From Bacteroidota bacterium (GTDB lineage Bacteria > Bacteroidota > Bacteroidia > Chitinophagales > Chitinophagaceae), in assembly GCA_005882315.1 (NCBI GenBank), contig VBAR01000003.1:378907-442906 (forward strand): a DNA stretch of 64,000 nt. Direction: 5' to 3'. The notes under the pieces are model-generated. The model was given only the letters and a program-made list of their open reading frames with translations, was not told the DNA's origin and did no database searches. This document shows, piece by piece, positions 1-9,769 of the stretch. Made by a program: the position numbers and the translations under genes. Every line of letters starts with the position of its first letter. The first letter of the stretch is position 1.

Positions 1-135
1 GGGTATATACTCGATGATCTCAACGATTATATGCACTTTTGATTTTTCTATTTCCGTTGAAGGGGTATGATTGGTACTGTTAGTATGATTACTCTTACCG
101 GTAAGATCAGTAAGAGTATTTTTATCTTTTTTCAT
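1..135 (-). CDS. Cupin-like small protein, N-terminal part only (cut by window edge)
   Basis: The minus strand reads open from an ATG at 135 to the window edge, giving 45 residues that begin MKKDKNTLTD. Residues 30-43 (EKSKVHIIVEIIEY) match the start of the cupin protein at 43184..43576 (EKSKAHNIVKVIEY), so this is a paralogue of that gene cut at the edge. The low-complexity Asn/Thr/Ser segment before the match is not shared. The start is supported by the promoter element at 166..230, whose predicted transcription start lies about 25 bases upstream of this ATG. The cupin barrel itself is outside the window, so the function is inferred only from the paralogue. Confidence 0.7.
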   Translation of the reverse strand, partial: MKKDKNTLTDLTGKSNHTNSTNHTPSTEIEKSKVHIIVEIIEYIP

Positions 136-165
136 TTTTTATATTTGTTCAATTAGAATGACTTG

Positions 166-230
166 TAAAGGTCTGCATGCTGAACGTGGTATTTGTTATA
201 CAACTATAGAAATAAGTTGTATGATTCACA
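166..230 (-). promoter_or_regulatory. Tripartite stress-island promoter, copy 1
   Basis: On the minus strand: TGTGAAT (230-224), TACAAC (221-216), TATAAC (200-195) and GACCTTTA (173-166). The half-sites are 21 bp apart and the -7-like element starts 48 bp after the first, as in nine other copies in this window. It points at the truncated cupin gene starting at 135. This is the only copy outside 30.9-43.0 kb. Confidence 0.8.
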
Positions 231-282
231 CCTTTATGGATGGAGGCTTAAGTTATATTAACTTCATGCTTTTAGAAAAATA

Positions 283-2853
283 ATGCAGTCATTCTATCAA
301 CTTACTACACAGGAAGTCTTTGATCAGCTCAAAACATCTGCTTCAGGTTTGAACAGCGAAGCGGTGCCGGCACTGCAAAAAAAGTATGGGGCCAATGTTT
401 TGCTAGAGGCAAAACAAAAAACCAAATTAGCGATACTGCTGTCTCAATTTACCGATATAATGATCATTATACTGGTAATTGCTGCTATTATTTCATTTGT
501 AGTAGGAGAGCACACGGATGCATTTGTAATCCTTGCCATCATAATTGGCAATGCATGGATGGGATACTACCAGGAGTATAATGCAGAAAAATCAGTGAGG
601 ATGCTGAAAAAAATGTCGGCTCAATTTGCAATGGTATTACGCAATGATAATCCTGCTAAAATTGAAGCTGCACAATTGGTACCCGGAGACATTATTTTAT
701 TAGAAGCGGGAGATATTGTTCCTGCTGATGCAAGGTTGATCGAAGTACATTCTTTTAAAACAGATGAAGCATCGCTTACGGGAGAAAGTCATTCGGTTGA
801 AAAGAAAACAGAAGCCATTAAAGAAGAAAATCTTGTTCCGGGTGATCAGCTTAACATGATCTTCAAAGGAACTATTGTAAGCAATGGTTCAGCCACAGCA
901 GTAGTAACAACTACCGGCATGAATACAGAGCTAGGGAAAATAGCAGGACTGTTGGAAGTTGAATCTCAAAAAACTCCTTTACAAAAAAGACTCATTGTTT
1001 TTAGTAAGCAGCTTGCAGTTATAGTTATAATTATCTGCCTCATCGTATTTGGTATTGGTTTGCTGCATGGTGAACCTTCTTTTGTAATGTTTCTTACTGC
1101 ATTGTCGCTGGCAGTTGCTGCTTTGCCTGAAGCACTGCCTGCAGTAATTACAATTGCACTTGCACGGGGTGCAAGACGAATGGTAAAGCAAAATGCCTTG
1201 ATGAGAAAATTACCTGCCGTGGAAACATTGGGTTCTGTTACTTATATCTGCAGTGATAAAACAGGAACGCTTACGCAAAATAATATGACAGTGGAAAAGT
1301 TGGAAGCTGCGCCAGAAAAAGAAGATCTATTAAAGCATGCGATGATCTTAAATAATGAAGTAAAATTTTCTGATGATGGTTTGCTGGGTGATTCTACTGA
1401 AACTGCATTGGTGGATCATGCGGTGGAAAAAGGTTTTTCAAAAGAAGAATCGGATAAACAATTTCCCTTTGTATTAAAACTTCCTTTTGATTCAGAAAGA
1501 ATGCGGATGAGCACTTTGCATAAGCATGAGGATAAATGGATATTATTTGTGAAAGGCGCCCCGATAAAAATGCTGGAAGTATTAAGTGGAAAATATAAAG
1601 AACAAACTCCTGGGTGGCTTGATAAAAATCGTGAATGGGCTGCTGATGGGTTAAGAGTTTTATTTTTTGGGTATAAAACATTTGATCAGGATCCGGGAGA
1701 AATAAAAGCAGATGCAGAAACTGACCTGGATTTTTTAGGCATGACGGCAATGATAGACCCCCCGCGGGAAGAAGTGATCGAAGCTATTAAGCAATGTAAA
1801 ACCGCAGGCATCAAATCAGTGATGATAACCGGTGACCAGCCACTTACTGCAAAGGCGATCGCAGAACGATTAGGTATGATTGAAAAAGGACACGAAGGTG
1901 TAAAGACAGGTGCTGATCTTGAAAAATTATCACCCGAAGCATTCAGTAAAGAAGTAAAAAACACAATAGTATATGCACGGGTATCACCTGAACAAAAATT
2001 AAATATTGTAAAAGCATTGCAAAGCAATGGAGAATTTGTGGCCATGACCGGCGATGGTGTGAATGATGCCCCATCATTGAAACAAGCTGATATTGGTGTA
2101 GCAATGGGCATAACAGGTACTGATGTATCCAAAGAATCGGCAGATATGATCTTGCTGGATGATAATTTTGCCACCATTGTAAAAGCAATACGTGAAGGAA
2201 GAAGAATTTATGAGAATATCCGGAAATTTATTTTGTATGTACTTTCCTGTAACCTTGGTGAGATACTAACTATTTTCCTGGCGCCGATTCTTGGCTTTGC
2301 AATTCCTTTGCTTCCCATTCATATTCTTTGGATCAACCTGGTGACTGATGGTTTGCCCGGTTTGGCACTTGTAACAGAACCTGCAGAAAAAGATATTATG
2401 AACCGTCCGCCAAGGCCGCCAAAAGAAAATCTATTCGCTGGTGGATTGGTTGCAAGAATATTACTGACAGGAATTATATTGGCTATTGGAGCAATCTTTA
2501 TTCAATTGTGGGCGGCAGGGCAGCTATATGATGTTAGAACGCAGCAAACAATGGTATTCACAACACTTTGTTTTGTACAATTGGGTAATGCATTATCGGT
2601 TCGCTCTGTATATCATTCTCTTTTTTCTTCACGGATATTTGCAAACAAAGAATTGTGGGGAGCAATTGTAATTACTGTTGTTCTGCAATTGTTGATCGTA
2701 TATGTTCCTTTTTTAAATTCGATTTTTAAAACAACTGCTTTAGCGTGGAATGCAATGGCTGTGATTCTAATGGTTACTATTGGTACGGTGCTTTGCATTG
2801 AATTCTTGAAATACCTGAATAAAAGAAAATACTTTAAAAAATTAAACCGGTAG
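283..2853 (+). CDS. Cation-translocating P-type ATPase, Ca2+-ATPase type
   Basis: An inner-membrane P2-type ATPase of 856 residues, probably exporting Ca2+ (possibly Mn2+). Visible are the N-terminal cation-ATPase domain, the actuator motif TGES (about 166-169), the phosphorylated Asp in DKTGTLT (D325), the hinge motif TGDGVNDAP (about 589-597), and paired hydrophobic segments near 55-95, 240-295 and the C-terminus. Ion-site residues known from SERCA are kept: PEALP in M4 (SERCA has PEGLP), SCNLGE in M5 and NLVTDGLP in M6. That supports Ca2+ rather than H+ or a heavy metal, and there is no N-terminal metal-binding domain. It is followed 86 bp later by ldhA on the same strand. The ATG at 283 gives the expected family N-terminus. 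Confidence 0.93.
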   Translation: MQSFYQLTTQEVFDQLKTSASGLNSEAVPALQKKYGANVLLEAKQKTKLAILLSQFTDIMIIILVIAAIISFVVGEHTDAFVILAIIIGNAWMGYYQEYNAEKSVRMLKKMSAQFAMVLRNDNPAKIEAAQLVPGDIILLEAGDIVPADARLIEVHSFKTDEASLTGESHSVEKKTEAIKEENLVPGDQLNMIFKGTIVSNGSATAVVTTTGMNTELGKIAGLLEVESQKTPLQKRLIVFSKQLAVIVIIICLIVFGIGLLHGEPSFVMFLTALSLAVAALPEALPAVITIALARGARRMVKQNALMRKLPAVETLGSVTYICSDKTGTLTQNNMTVEKLEAAPEKEDLLKHAMILNNEVKFSDDGLLGDSTETALVDHAVEKGFSKEESDKQFPFVLKLPFDSERMRMSTLHKHEDKWILFVKGAPIKMLEVLSGKYKEQTPGWLDKNREWAADGLRVLFFGYKTFDQDPGEIKADAETDLDFLGMTAMIDPPREEVIEAIKQCKTAGIKSVMITGDQPLTAKAIAERLGMIEKGHEGVKTGADLEKLSPEAFSKEVKNTIVYARVSPEQKLNIVKALQSNGEFVAMTGDGVNDAPSLKQADIGVAMGITGTDVSKESADMILLDDNFATIVKAIREGRRIYENIRKFILYVLSCNLGEILTIFLAPILGFAIPLLPIHILWINLVTDGLPGLALVTEPAEKDIMNRPPRPPKENLFAGGLVARILLTGIILAIGAIFIQLWAAGQLYDVRTQQTMVFTTLCFVQLGNALSVRSVYHSLFSSRIFANKELWGAIVITVVLQLLIVYVPFLNSIFKTTALAWNAMAVILMVTIGTVLCIEFLKYLNKRKYFKKLNR

Positions 2854-2939
2854 GATCATTTTGCCAGGACAAATTTTGTTACTGTTATTAACGATCAAAG
2901 AATATTAATTCATAATTTAAACAAGCTGAACTTCACTAT

Positions 2940-3953
2940 ATGAAAATTGCTTTTTTCTCTACACAGCCTTACGATAAGGAATACTTTGAACGCTACAACA
3001 ATCAGCACGAAATACTTTTTTTTGAAGCCCGGTTAAATGAGCAAACGGCAAACCTTGCCAGGGGTTGTAATGCGGTATGTGCTTTTGTAAACGATCAATT
3101 GAATAAAGTTGTTTTGAATACATTAAAAGAAATAGGAATAAAAATTATCGCACAACGCTGTGCTGGTTTTAATAATGTGGATGTTGTGGCCGCAGCGGAA
3201 AATAATATAAGTGTAGTAAGGGTACCAGCTTATTCGCCACATGCAGTGGCCGAACATGCCCTGGCATTGATAATGACACTCAATCGCAAAACACATAAAG
3301 CGTATAACCGGGTAAGAGAAGGAAATTTTTCTCTCGACAGGCTGACAGGATTCGATCTATATGGCAAAACGGTGGGAGTGATCGGTACTGGGAAAATAGG
3401 TGAATGCTTTGCACGGATCATGCTGGGGATGGGTTGTAAAGTGGTGGCGTTTGATATTGTTGTTAATAAAGAACTGGAAGCTCTTGGTATAAAATATTTG
3501 ACACGACAGGAGGTATTGCAACAAAGCGATATACTGTCGCTTCATTGTCCACTGACAGAACAAACAAAGCATCTTATAAATAGCGACACATTAGCGATCA
3601 TGAAAAACGGTGCCATGCTTATCAATACAAGTCGTGGTGCATTGGTAGATACAAAAGCTGTTATCACCGCTTTAAAAAATGGGAAACTGGGGTATTTGGG
3701 TCTTGATGTGTATGAACAGGAAGAAAAACTTTTCTTTCACGATTTGAATGAAAACGTTATAGCAGATGATGTATTGGTAAGACTATTAGGTTTCCCAAAT
3801 GTGCTGATAACTTCACACCAGGGCTTTTTAACTGATGAAGCACTCACCCAGATAGCCATCGTCACCTTACAAAACATAACAGATTTCGAAGAAAATAAAC
3901 AATTGAAAAATATAGTTTCAGTTCCTTCGGGTCTTACAAATAATCGGCATTAA
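2940..3953 (+). CDS. ldhA: D-lactate dehydrogenase (2-hydroxyacid dehydrogenase family)
   Basis: A cytosolic NAD-dependent enzyme interconverting pyruvate and D-lactate. The 337 residues match the usual length. The Rossmann motif GTGKIG lies near residue 146, followed by an acidic residue at the end of the second strand (VVAFD). The family signatures HCPLTEQT and NTSRGALVDT follow, and the catalytic His is in SHQGFLTDEAL near residue 293. The Arg of the active site is probably in the NTSRG segment. It may be co-transcribed with the P-type ATPase upstream (86 bp gap). Other 2-hydroxyacid dehydrogenases are possible, but the overall pattern is that of fermentative LdhA. Confidence 0.9.
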   Translation: MKIAFFSTQPYDKEYFERYNNQHEILFFEARLNEQTANLARGCNAVCAFVNDQLNKVVLNTLKEIGIKIIAQRCAGFNNVDVVAAAENNISVVRVPAYSPHAVAEHALALIMTLNRKTHKAYNRVREGNFSLDRLTGFDLYGKTVGVIGTGKIGECFARIMLGMGCKVVAFDIVVNKELEALGIKYLTRQEVLQQSDILSLHCPLTEQTKHLINSDTLAIMKNGAMLINTSRGALVDTKAVITALKNGKLGYLGLDVYEQEEKLFFHDLNENVIADDVLVRLLGFPNVLITSHQGFLTDEALTQIAIVTLQNITDFEENKQLKNIVSVPSGLTNNRH

Positions 3954-4041
3954 AAAGTAAATGTCCACTATCCCGATAACTATTGGCTGCGATGCAACAG
4001 CCGATGATAGTAGTACAGCAGCTTGACTCATAAATCTTTTT

Positions 4042-5871
4042 CTATAAGTCAAATTCCCAAACAGTGCGGTACACACCATACTTTTCAATATAAGTTAAGA
4101 AGGTATTGTAAAAAACATCCGCTCCGATAGTGGCGCTGTCGCCTATAACAAAAAGTCGTTCTTTTGCACGGGTGATAGCAACATTCATACGGCGATAATC
4201 TTTTAAAAAACCAATATCACCATCATCATTGCTACGTACCAGGGATATAATGATGTTTTCTTTTTCCTGCCCCTGGAAACTGTCGATTGTACTAATGCGA
4301 AGTTGTACCGAAAAGATTTCTTTGGCAGCTGCAACTTGCCCGGCATAAGGTGAAATGAATGCCGTCTTTAGCGGATCCAATGATTCTGTTTCAAATAATT
4401 TTTGAACAATGGCCAGTTCACCTTTATTCTGCAGGCTACTACCATCAGCTCCATGCTCTTCATTATAACCGGAGCCGGCAGTGTCGATAAAAGTTATATG
4501 TGTACCGGTATTTTGTAAATGCGCTGCACTCCGCAACTGGTCATTATAAAAGTAATTGCTGCTGAATCCAGCGATCACTTCTTTCATGCGGTACTGCGTA
4601 TTGAGCAGGTAAATAGTATCCGTTGTTTTAATTGCCATTTCAAGAATAGAACGGTTTAAGCCAAGTTGTGCAGCTTCATGACTTAATACGGTAGGAGGAA
4701 GTTGCCAATGATCTCCAGCGAGTACGATCTTATCGGCAAGTGGAAAAATACACCAGGCAAGCGGTTCAATACACTGACCAGCTTCATCCAGTACCAATGT
4801 TTGAAAATGCAGATGGTCAATACCTGCATCATAAATACCGATCGGCGTGCCGGCAATTACTTCTGCTTCTGCAAATAATTTTTCCTCATTATAAGCCTGT
4901 AACTTCTTTATCTCAATTCGTATATTCTTTACTTCTTTAAACAGAAGCTGTCGCTGTTCTCTTTCGGCCTTGCCAAAACTGCGTTTGTATTTCAGTGCCA
5001 TCTTTCGAAACTCTTCAGCTCTTTGTTTTAATTGCTTGATCTCTTTTTGTTGCTTGCTGTTGATTAGTCTTCCTTCAGGAGTATGAGCGAAGATCGTTTC
5101 ATCAGCTTTACTCGCATTACCCACTCTTAATAATTTTACGCCTTGCTTTAGCAAGCCTTTGGCAATATTATCTACCGCTGTATTACTGGGAGCGGAAACT
5201 AAAACCTTTTCACCGTTTTTGATCAGTTGCACAATAGCTTCAATCAGTGTTGTAGTCTTTCCTGTTCCGGGTGGGCCATGTACAATTGTTATTTTTTCGT
5301 TTTGTGTAATAGCTGTAACAGCTTGTTGCTGGCTTTCATTTAGCTGGTGGTTGTGAAAACTGATCGAACTGCTTCTTATTGTCACTTGAGTTGGAGTTAC
5401 AATTGCATCATCATGTAACTGCTCAAATAATTTGAAAAGAGGTTTATTATTTTCCAGTTCATTCAACACTTTTTTCATGATGCTGGTAGTACGGGTATCA
5501 GGGGCTAGTTTAATACCCACACCATCATCTTCTATCCAATCAGGAAAGTCGGGAGCAAACAAACGGAACTCGCCGCTTTTTCCATCCAAACTCATCAACA
5601 TTCCCTTCACTGGTTCTTCACCTGTAATAAAACATTCAATAGCCGCACCATCCCTGAACAAATTTGCCTCTGGGGGGAAACTGAGTTTAAAATTTATTTC
5701 AGGATAATCGGCATAGCCAAAATTTTTGCGGGTAACAATGATCGGATGCAATGCGAGTCCCTCGGCCTTCAATGCTTTTAAAGTATGCTGCTGATCTAAA
5801 CGATACCGTTGTGCCTGTTCCTTTTCTTCAAGGTTGATACATTGTAATAATGCTTGTATATGCGGATGCAT
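4042..5871 (-). CDS. Superfamily 1B helicase, IGHMBP2/Upf1-like
   Basis: A 609-residue cytosolic DNA/RNA helicase. An N-terminal beta-barrel region (about 1-170) is followed by the Walker A motif GPPGTGKTTT near residue 200. Motif II is DEAGQ, a variant of the usual DEAA/DEGSQ. Then come motif III GDHWQLPP, motif V with STIDSFQGQE, and motif VI with the arginine finger in NVAITRAKERL. A charged helical insertion (about 275-335) matches the stalk of Upf1-like enzymes. The gene stands alone, with D-lactate dehydrogenase converging on one side and a DUF6090 gene upstream. Substrate preference cannot be read from the sequence. Confidence 0.9.
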   Translation of the reverse strand: MHPHIQALLQCINLEEKEQAQRYRLDQQHTLKALKAEGLALHPIIVTRKNFGYADYPEINFKLSFPPEANLFRDGAAIECFITGEEPVKGMLMSLDGKSGEFRLFAPDFPDWIEDDGVGIKLAPDTRTTSIMKKVLNELENNKPLFKLFEQLHDDAIVTPTQVTIRSSSISFHNHQLNESQQQAVTAITQNEKITIVHGPPGTGKTTTLIEAIVQLIKNGEKVLVSAPSNTAVDNIAKGLLKQGVKLLRVGNASKADETIFAHTPEGRLINSKQQKEIKQLKQRAEEFRKMALKYKRSFGKAEREQRQLLFKEVKNIRIEIKKLQAYNEEKLFAEAEVIAGTPIGIYDAGIDHLHFQTLVLDEAGQCIEPLAWCIFPLADKIVLAGDHWQLPPTVLSHEAAQLGLNRSILEMAIKTTDTIYLLNTQYRMKEVIAGFSSNYFYNDQLRSAAHLQNTGTHITFIDTAGSGYNEEHGADGSSLQNKGELAIVQKLFETESLDPLKTAFISPYAGQVAAAKEIFSVQLRISTIDSFQGQEKENIIISLVRSNDDGDIGFLKDYRRMNVAITRAKERLFVIGDSATIGADVFYNTFLTYIEKYGVYRTVWEFDL

Positions 5872-5943
5872 GCGGTGAAAATAGGATGGAAGTGAAGAAT
5901 AAAAAAATAAGGAAGAAGATTTTGACTAAATAGTTTTCGACCT

Positions 5944-6663
5944 TCATTCACCATATTCTTTATTAATCTGATCGATGATCGTTTTCATTTTATTAATACA
6001 AATATCATATCGGTCAATTATTTCATTAACGAAGGTGAGAGTCTTGCAAATATTAAATGATTGATCAGACGCCAGCACTTCAGTTTCATTCGTAGTACTA
6101 TCCGTTATCCTTTTTTTAGTGCTGGATATATGGTCAAACAATTTTTGCTTTTTCAGAGTATAATAGTTTGTGCTTGAAATAACATTCGGAATATTTTCCT
6201 GGTAGAGATCCATAATATTATTCTGCAACTCCTTATTACTGATGGTGCCGATTTTTCCTGATGATTTAAACCCCTCGAACCGGCCGCTGTTTGGAACCAG
6301 CCCGGTGGTATTAAATATCCACCCCTTGTATTTCTTTATTGTATCAGGATTTATTTTCTCATTAAGCTTTCTATTGGTGATATAATTAAACGCCTTTCCG
6401 CTCAGGTTAAATGATTTTTTATCCTCGTTCATTTCTGCAATATCTGTCTGCAAGTCCTGCTTTAATCCCAGCAGAAACTCTTTTGTTTCATGTCGTTGAT
6501 GCTTTGCCTCGCTCCAGTCATGAAAATAGATCGAAACAGTTACTGCAAATACGATAATAAATATCTCAAGCAAAAACTCGCCAGCTTTATGCCAGAATCC
6601 TTTTTCACTACTCCAGAGTCCAAATATTTTCTTGGTATGCTTAATTACTTCCTGTTCGGCCAT
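5944..6663 (-). CDS. DUF6090 family membrane protein
   Basis: A 239-residue protein with one N-terminal hydrophobic segment (LLEIFIIVFAVTVSIYF). It is followed by W-S-E-A and an E-F-L-L-G-L-K-Q-D-L stretch, the signature of the Bacteroidota-specific DUF6090 family. The remainder is predicted helical and soluble. I start at the ATG at 6663; an in-frame TTG at 6675 is less likely. No function is known for the family, and the neighbours (helicase, PD40-OmpA protein) do not suggest one. Confidence 0.75.
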   Translation of the reverse strand: MAEQEVIKHTKKIFGLWSSEKGFWHKAGEFLLEIFIIVFAVTVSIYFHDWSEAKHQRHETKEFLLGLKQDLQTDIAEMNEDKKSFNLSGKAFNYITNRKLNEKINPDTIKKYKGWIFNTTGLVPNSGRFEGFKSSGKIGTISNKELQNNIMDLYQENIPNVISSTNYYTLKKQKLFDHISSTKKRITDSTTNETEVLASDQSFNICKTLTFVNEIIDRYDICINKMKTIIDQINKEYGE

Positions 6664-6780
6664 GATTTTTCCCAAATATAAATATTCTTAGGTTCTCCGA
6701 AATAGGATAAGAAATACAAACTTGTATTATGTTTTGCGAAGGTGAATGAATGCAAAGAATCTACTCTTATGTATGAGGTT

Positions 6781-8400
6781 TTAATTCTTCAATATCTTAA
6801 ACTCAACTCTTCGATTCAGCTGCCTGTTTTCCGGTGTATCATTAGGTACTACAGGTACCGTTTCACCATATCCATGTGATACGATTCGGGTAGGAGCAAT
6901 GCCTTTTGAAAGAATATATTCCATTACTGATCTTGCACGGTTATCACTTAGTTTAAAATTATAATCATCCGAACCATAACTGTCAGTATGTGCACTCATT
7001 TCAATTTCAATAGCAGGGTTTTCTTCCAGCAATTTCACTACACGATCCAATTCTACAAATGATTCTGGTCGCAGGTTCCATTTATCAAAATCAAAAAATA
7101 CATTGTTCAGCCTTACTACTTGCCCGATCTCAATAGGCACCAGGTAAAGATCTTTATGTATTTCTTTATACCCAACTTTTACCAGCGAATCAAGGTTCAG
7201 GTTTTCTGATTGCGCAAAAAATTTATCAGCGGTAGCTCTTATTAAATAATTTTTGTCATAAGGCAATATGATCTTAAAAGAACCATCTATTGGATTTGAT
7301 ATTCCATTACCGGCTTCTGCACCATCTGGCAGTGTTTGATAAATAAGAGAGGCAGACAGTGGCTGTTTTGTTTTTGCATTGTACACATTCCCTGTTACCA
7401 TTACGATCGGTTTGGGTCTTTCTTTTTCCAACAGTTTCACTTTTACTATATCGGATTCGCCATATCCGTTTTCGATGTTGGTTAAATACGCAAATTCTCC
7501 ACCGGCATCCAGCGTAAAGAAGGCATCCCAATCGGGAGTATTAATAGGACTGCCAAGATTAACTGGGTCGCTCCATTTTTGCCAGGTCATATCAAGGCGT
7601 TTGGTCATCCAAATATCATTGTCGCCAAGTCCACCGGGCCGGTTACTACTGAAGTAAAGCGTTTCACCATCTGCCGCTAAATAAGGTGTCATCTCATCGT
7701 GTTTTTCCAGGTTAATTTTTTTACCAAGTGATTTTGGCTCGGACCAGGTGCCATCTGTTTGTAAAAAGCATACATAAATATCATTGACAAAACTTTCTTT
7801 TTCCGGTGACATATACAGTAATAATGTTTTTCCATCATGTGCCATAGTAGCTCCTGAACGCAACCCCTTGTCATACTTTGCATAGTTTTTTATTCGTAAT
7901 GCTTCAGGTTTGCTCCAGTAACCATTTTCCTGCAGTTGACACATACTTACACCATTACCAACATAATCTCCATTGATGAAAGCTCCACGTATTAAAATCC
8001 TGTTGTTATCAGGAGATATCCAAAATACCGAATTGTAAAAAGCTGTATTAAGTGGATAGCCAAGATGGACTGCTTCACTCCAGATGCCAAAACTATCCCG
8101 CATAGCAAACCAAATATCCTGTGAGTTTCGAACGGAATTATATTTTGTATTGTATGGGTCATTTTCACGGATAAAAAATAACAGGTTTCCATCTGCAGAG
8201 ATGGTCGGTCTTAATTCGTTAAGCGGTGTATTGATAACCTCGCCCATGTTCTCTACCTTAATAATAGTAGCTGCTGTAATTATATTTTCTTTTTGCTGTA
8301 TCAGGCGGGCTGTATCGTTTTGAGCTATGTTAATAGCTGGTTGCGCCGATAAACATTGAAAACATAAAAAAAGGATAAAGCAGTAAATGGCTTTTTTCAT
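6781..8400 (-). CDS. PD40 beta-propeller / OmpA domain envelope protein
   Basis: An exported protein of 539 residues (signal peptide MKKAIYCFILFLCFQCLSA; start at the ATG at 8400). Residues about 45-330 hold WD40-like PD40 repeats (LSADGNLLFF, YLAADGETLYFSSNRPGG, DIWM). A short carboxypeptidase-like beta domain follows (GNVYNAKTKQPLSASL). The C-terminus is an OmpA domain with FFDFDKWNLRPES, HTDSYGSDDYN and NRRVEF, which binds peptidoglycan in this family. The layout is the common Bacteroidota form, close to gliding or T9SS-linked PorE-like proteins, but a direct T9SS role is only a possibility. Confidence 0.88.
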   Translation of the reverse strand: MKKAIYCFILFLCFQCLSAQPAINIAQNDTARLIQQKENIITAATIIKVENMGEVINTPLNELRPTISADGNLLFFIRENDPYNTKYNSVRNSQDIWFAMRDSFGIWSEAVHLGYPLNTAFYNSVFWISPDNNRILIRGAFINGDYVGNGVSMCQLQENGYWSKPEALRIKNYAKYDKGLRSGATMAHDGKTLLLYMSPEKESFVNDIYVCFLQTDGTWSEPKSLGKKINLEKHDEMTPYLAADGETLYFSSNRPGGLGDNDIWMTKRLDMTWQKWSDPVNLGSPINTPDWDAFFTLDAGGEFAYLTNIENGYGESDIVKVKLLEKERPKPIVMVTGNVYNAKTKQPLSASLIYQTLPDGAEAGNGISNPIDGSFKIILPYDKNYLIRATADKFFAQSENLNLDSLVKVGYKEIHKDLYLVPIEIGQVVRLNNVFFDFDKWNLRPESFVELDRVVKLLEENPAIEIEMSAHTDSYGSDDYNFKLSDNRARSVMEYILSKGIAPTRIVSHGYGETVPVVPNDTPENRQLNRRVEFKILKN

Positions 8401-8580
8401 AGGATGGATCATTGCGGAAAAATAATAAAATAATACTGGTTCTTATATTGGAAACTTACTTACAATATTCCCGTGTTTTCCCGTGTTTGATTTTTAATAC
8501 ATTTGTAAATGAAGCATTTGAAATATTTTGTTTGATAGTAATGCTGTCATTTTTCTTGTAATTCCTCAAACTAATTCGCA

Positions 8581-8980
8581 ATGGATGGTAATAAAGTATA
8601 TGCTTTTCGACTTAAACCCGGGGAAGATCTTCGTAATGGTATTGATGTTCTAGTAAAAGAAAATTATTGCCGGATGGATCAATACTTGCGTGGGGAGTCT
8701 TACTGATTATAATATTCGTTTTGCCAATCAGCAGGAGGGTAGTCGTGCTTCTGGTCATTTTGAAATTGTAAGTCTTACTGGCACAGTTTCAGTAAATGGG
8801 AGCCACCTGCATATCAGCATCAGCGATAGTACCGGTAAAACTATCGGTGGCCATCTAATGGAAGGCTGTAAAATTTATACTACTGCAGAAATTGTTATTG
8901 GCATTTCTTCAGCATACGAATTCAAAAGAGAAAAAGATGACACTTCGCCCTGGAAAGAATTACAGATAAAGGAAAAATAA
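8581..8980 (+). pseudogene. PPC/DUF296 DNA-binding protein gene with a frameshift
   Basis: An ATG at 8581 opens a frame (MDGNKVYAFRLKPGED...) that stops at 8703-8705. One base over, the frame continues as IAGWINTCVGSLTDYNIRFANQ and runs to 8980. Together they form one PPC (DUF296) domain, with the family motif G-G-H-L-x-x-G-C and T-T-A-E-I-V-I near the end. The shift falls in the stretch around 8661-8667 and corresponds to one extra base or two missing ones. The second part has only a GTG (8690) as a possible start, in the middle of a core strand, so it is unlikely to be a complete gene. Either a real pseudogene or a sequencing error. Confidence 0.8.
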
Positions 8981-9019
8981 TCTTATTGGATTATATCAAA
9001 CATGATTCTATTGCTGATC

Positions 9020-9403
9020 TCACTGCAAAAGCCGGGTTACTGCATTTTCAAATTCTTCCATTGAAAAAGGTTTTTCAAAAAACAGGTCGGCGCCATTTTC
9101 CAAAGCCACATCACGGGCTGTTACTAAACCTGAGATCATGATGATCTTGATAGAAGGATATTTTTTCTTAATATAACCGATAAAATCAACTCCGAATCCA
9201 TCGGGAAGTTTATTGTCCAGTATAATTACTGAAGGTTGTTGTTTTTGAAGATACTCATCAGCTGCCAAAAGATTACTTACATAATCCAGTTCAACTGATC
9301 CTTTGTTAAGGACCATATCCAGTACTAAGCCTATTTCGCCTTCATCTTCAACAACAAGAATTTTTTTTGCCAATTTTTGTTTAAGCGTAGTTGTGTTTGA
9401 CAT
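9020..9403 (-). CDS. Stand-alone response regulator receiver protein
   Basis: 127 residues consisting only of a CheY-like receiver domain, with no output domain. Acidic residues (VEDEGE) lie near 17-22, the phospho-acceptor Asp in VIILDNKLPDG near residue 61, a Thr/Ser switch in MISG near 95, and the conserved Lys in FFEKPFS near 111. Its partner kinase is not adjacent. Such single-domain regulators usually act as phosphorelay intermediates or bind a target protein. Confidence 0.88.
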   Translation of the reverse strand: MSNTTTLKQKLAKKILVVEDEGEIGLVLDMVLNKGSVELDYVSNLLAADEYLQKQQPSVIILDNKLPDGFGVDFIGYIKKKYPSIKIIMISGLVTARDVALENGADLFFEKPFSMEEFENAVTRLLQ

Positions 9404-9769
9404 AATATTTTTTTAAGGGTTAATGGTTACAGTTTTTGAATGAGACACAAGAATAGAATCCATTGCAAGCTATTATAGCAAATTGCCTGCCCTAATTGAT
9501 TTTTTTGTTAAGCAAATTATCCACCCCGTCTTGTTTCTGTTTATAACTACGTGGAGCCTTTAATCGTGGGGAAAATTTTACCCTTTTTTTACAATACCCG
9601 GTAAAATGTAAGGGCTATTAGTTTCAAGATCTTGCTGCAACCCTGACAAGAACTCTTTTGTTTAGCATCTTTGATGCTTGTGTTCATTACGACATTGCAT
9701 ATTTTTTCATAACATACATCAACTTACTTTCTTTATAACCACCATAACTTCGCTGCTAAATAATACATT
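9404..9769. other. Intergenic region between divergent genes
   Basis: 366 bases between the divergently transcribed receiver gene and the luciferase-like gene. It is AT-rich, with a short GCATCTTTGATGC palindrome near 9666-9678. No open frame, RNA gene or copy of the tripartite promoter was recognised. Confidence 0.5.

Noticed and set aside
229-236. A CACCTTTA box on the plus strand in front of the P-type ATPase gene
   Set aside because: No TRTAA half-sites lie 27 and 48 bp upstream; it arises from overlap with the outer box of the minus-strand element.
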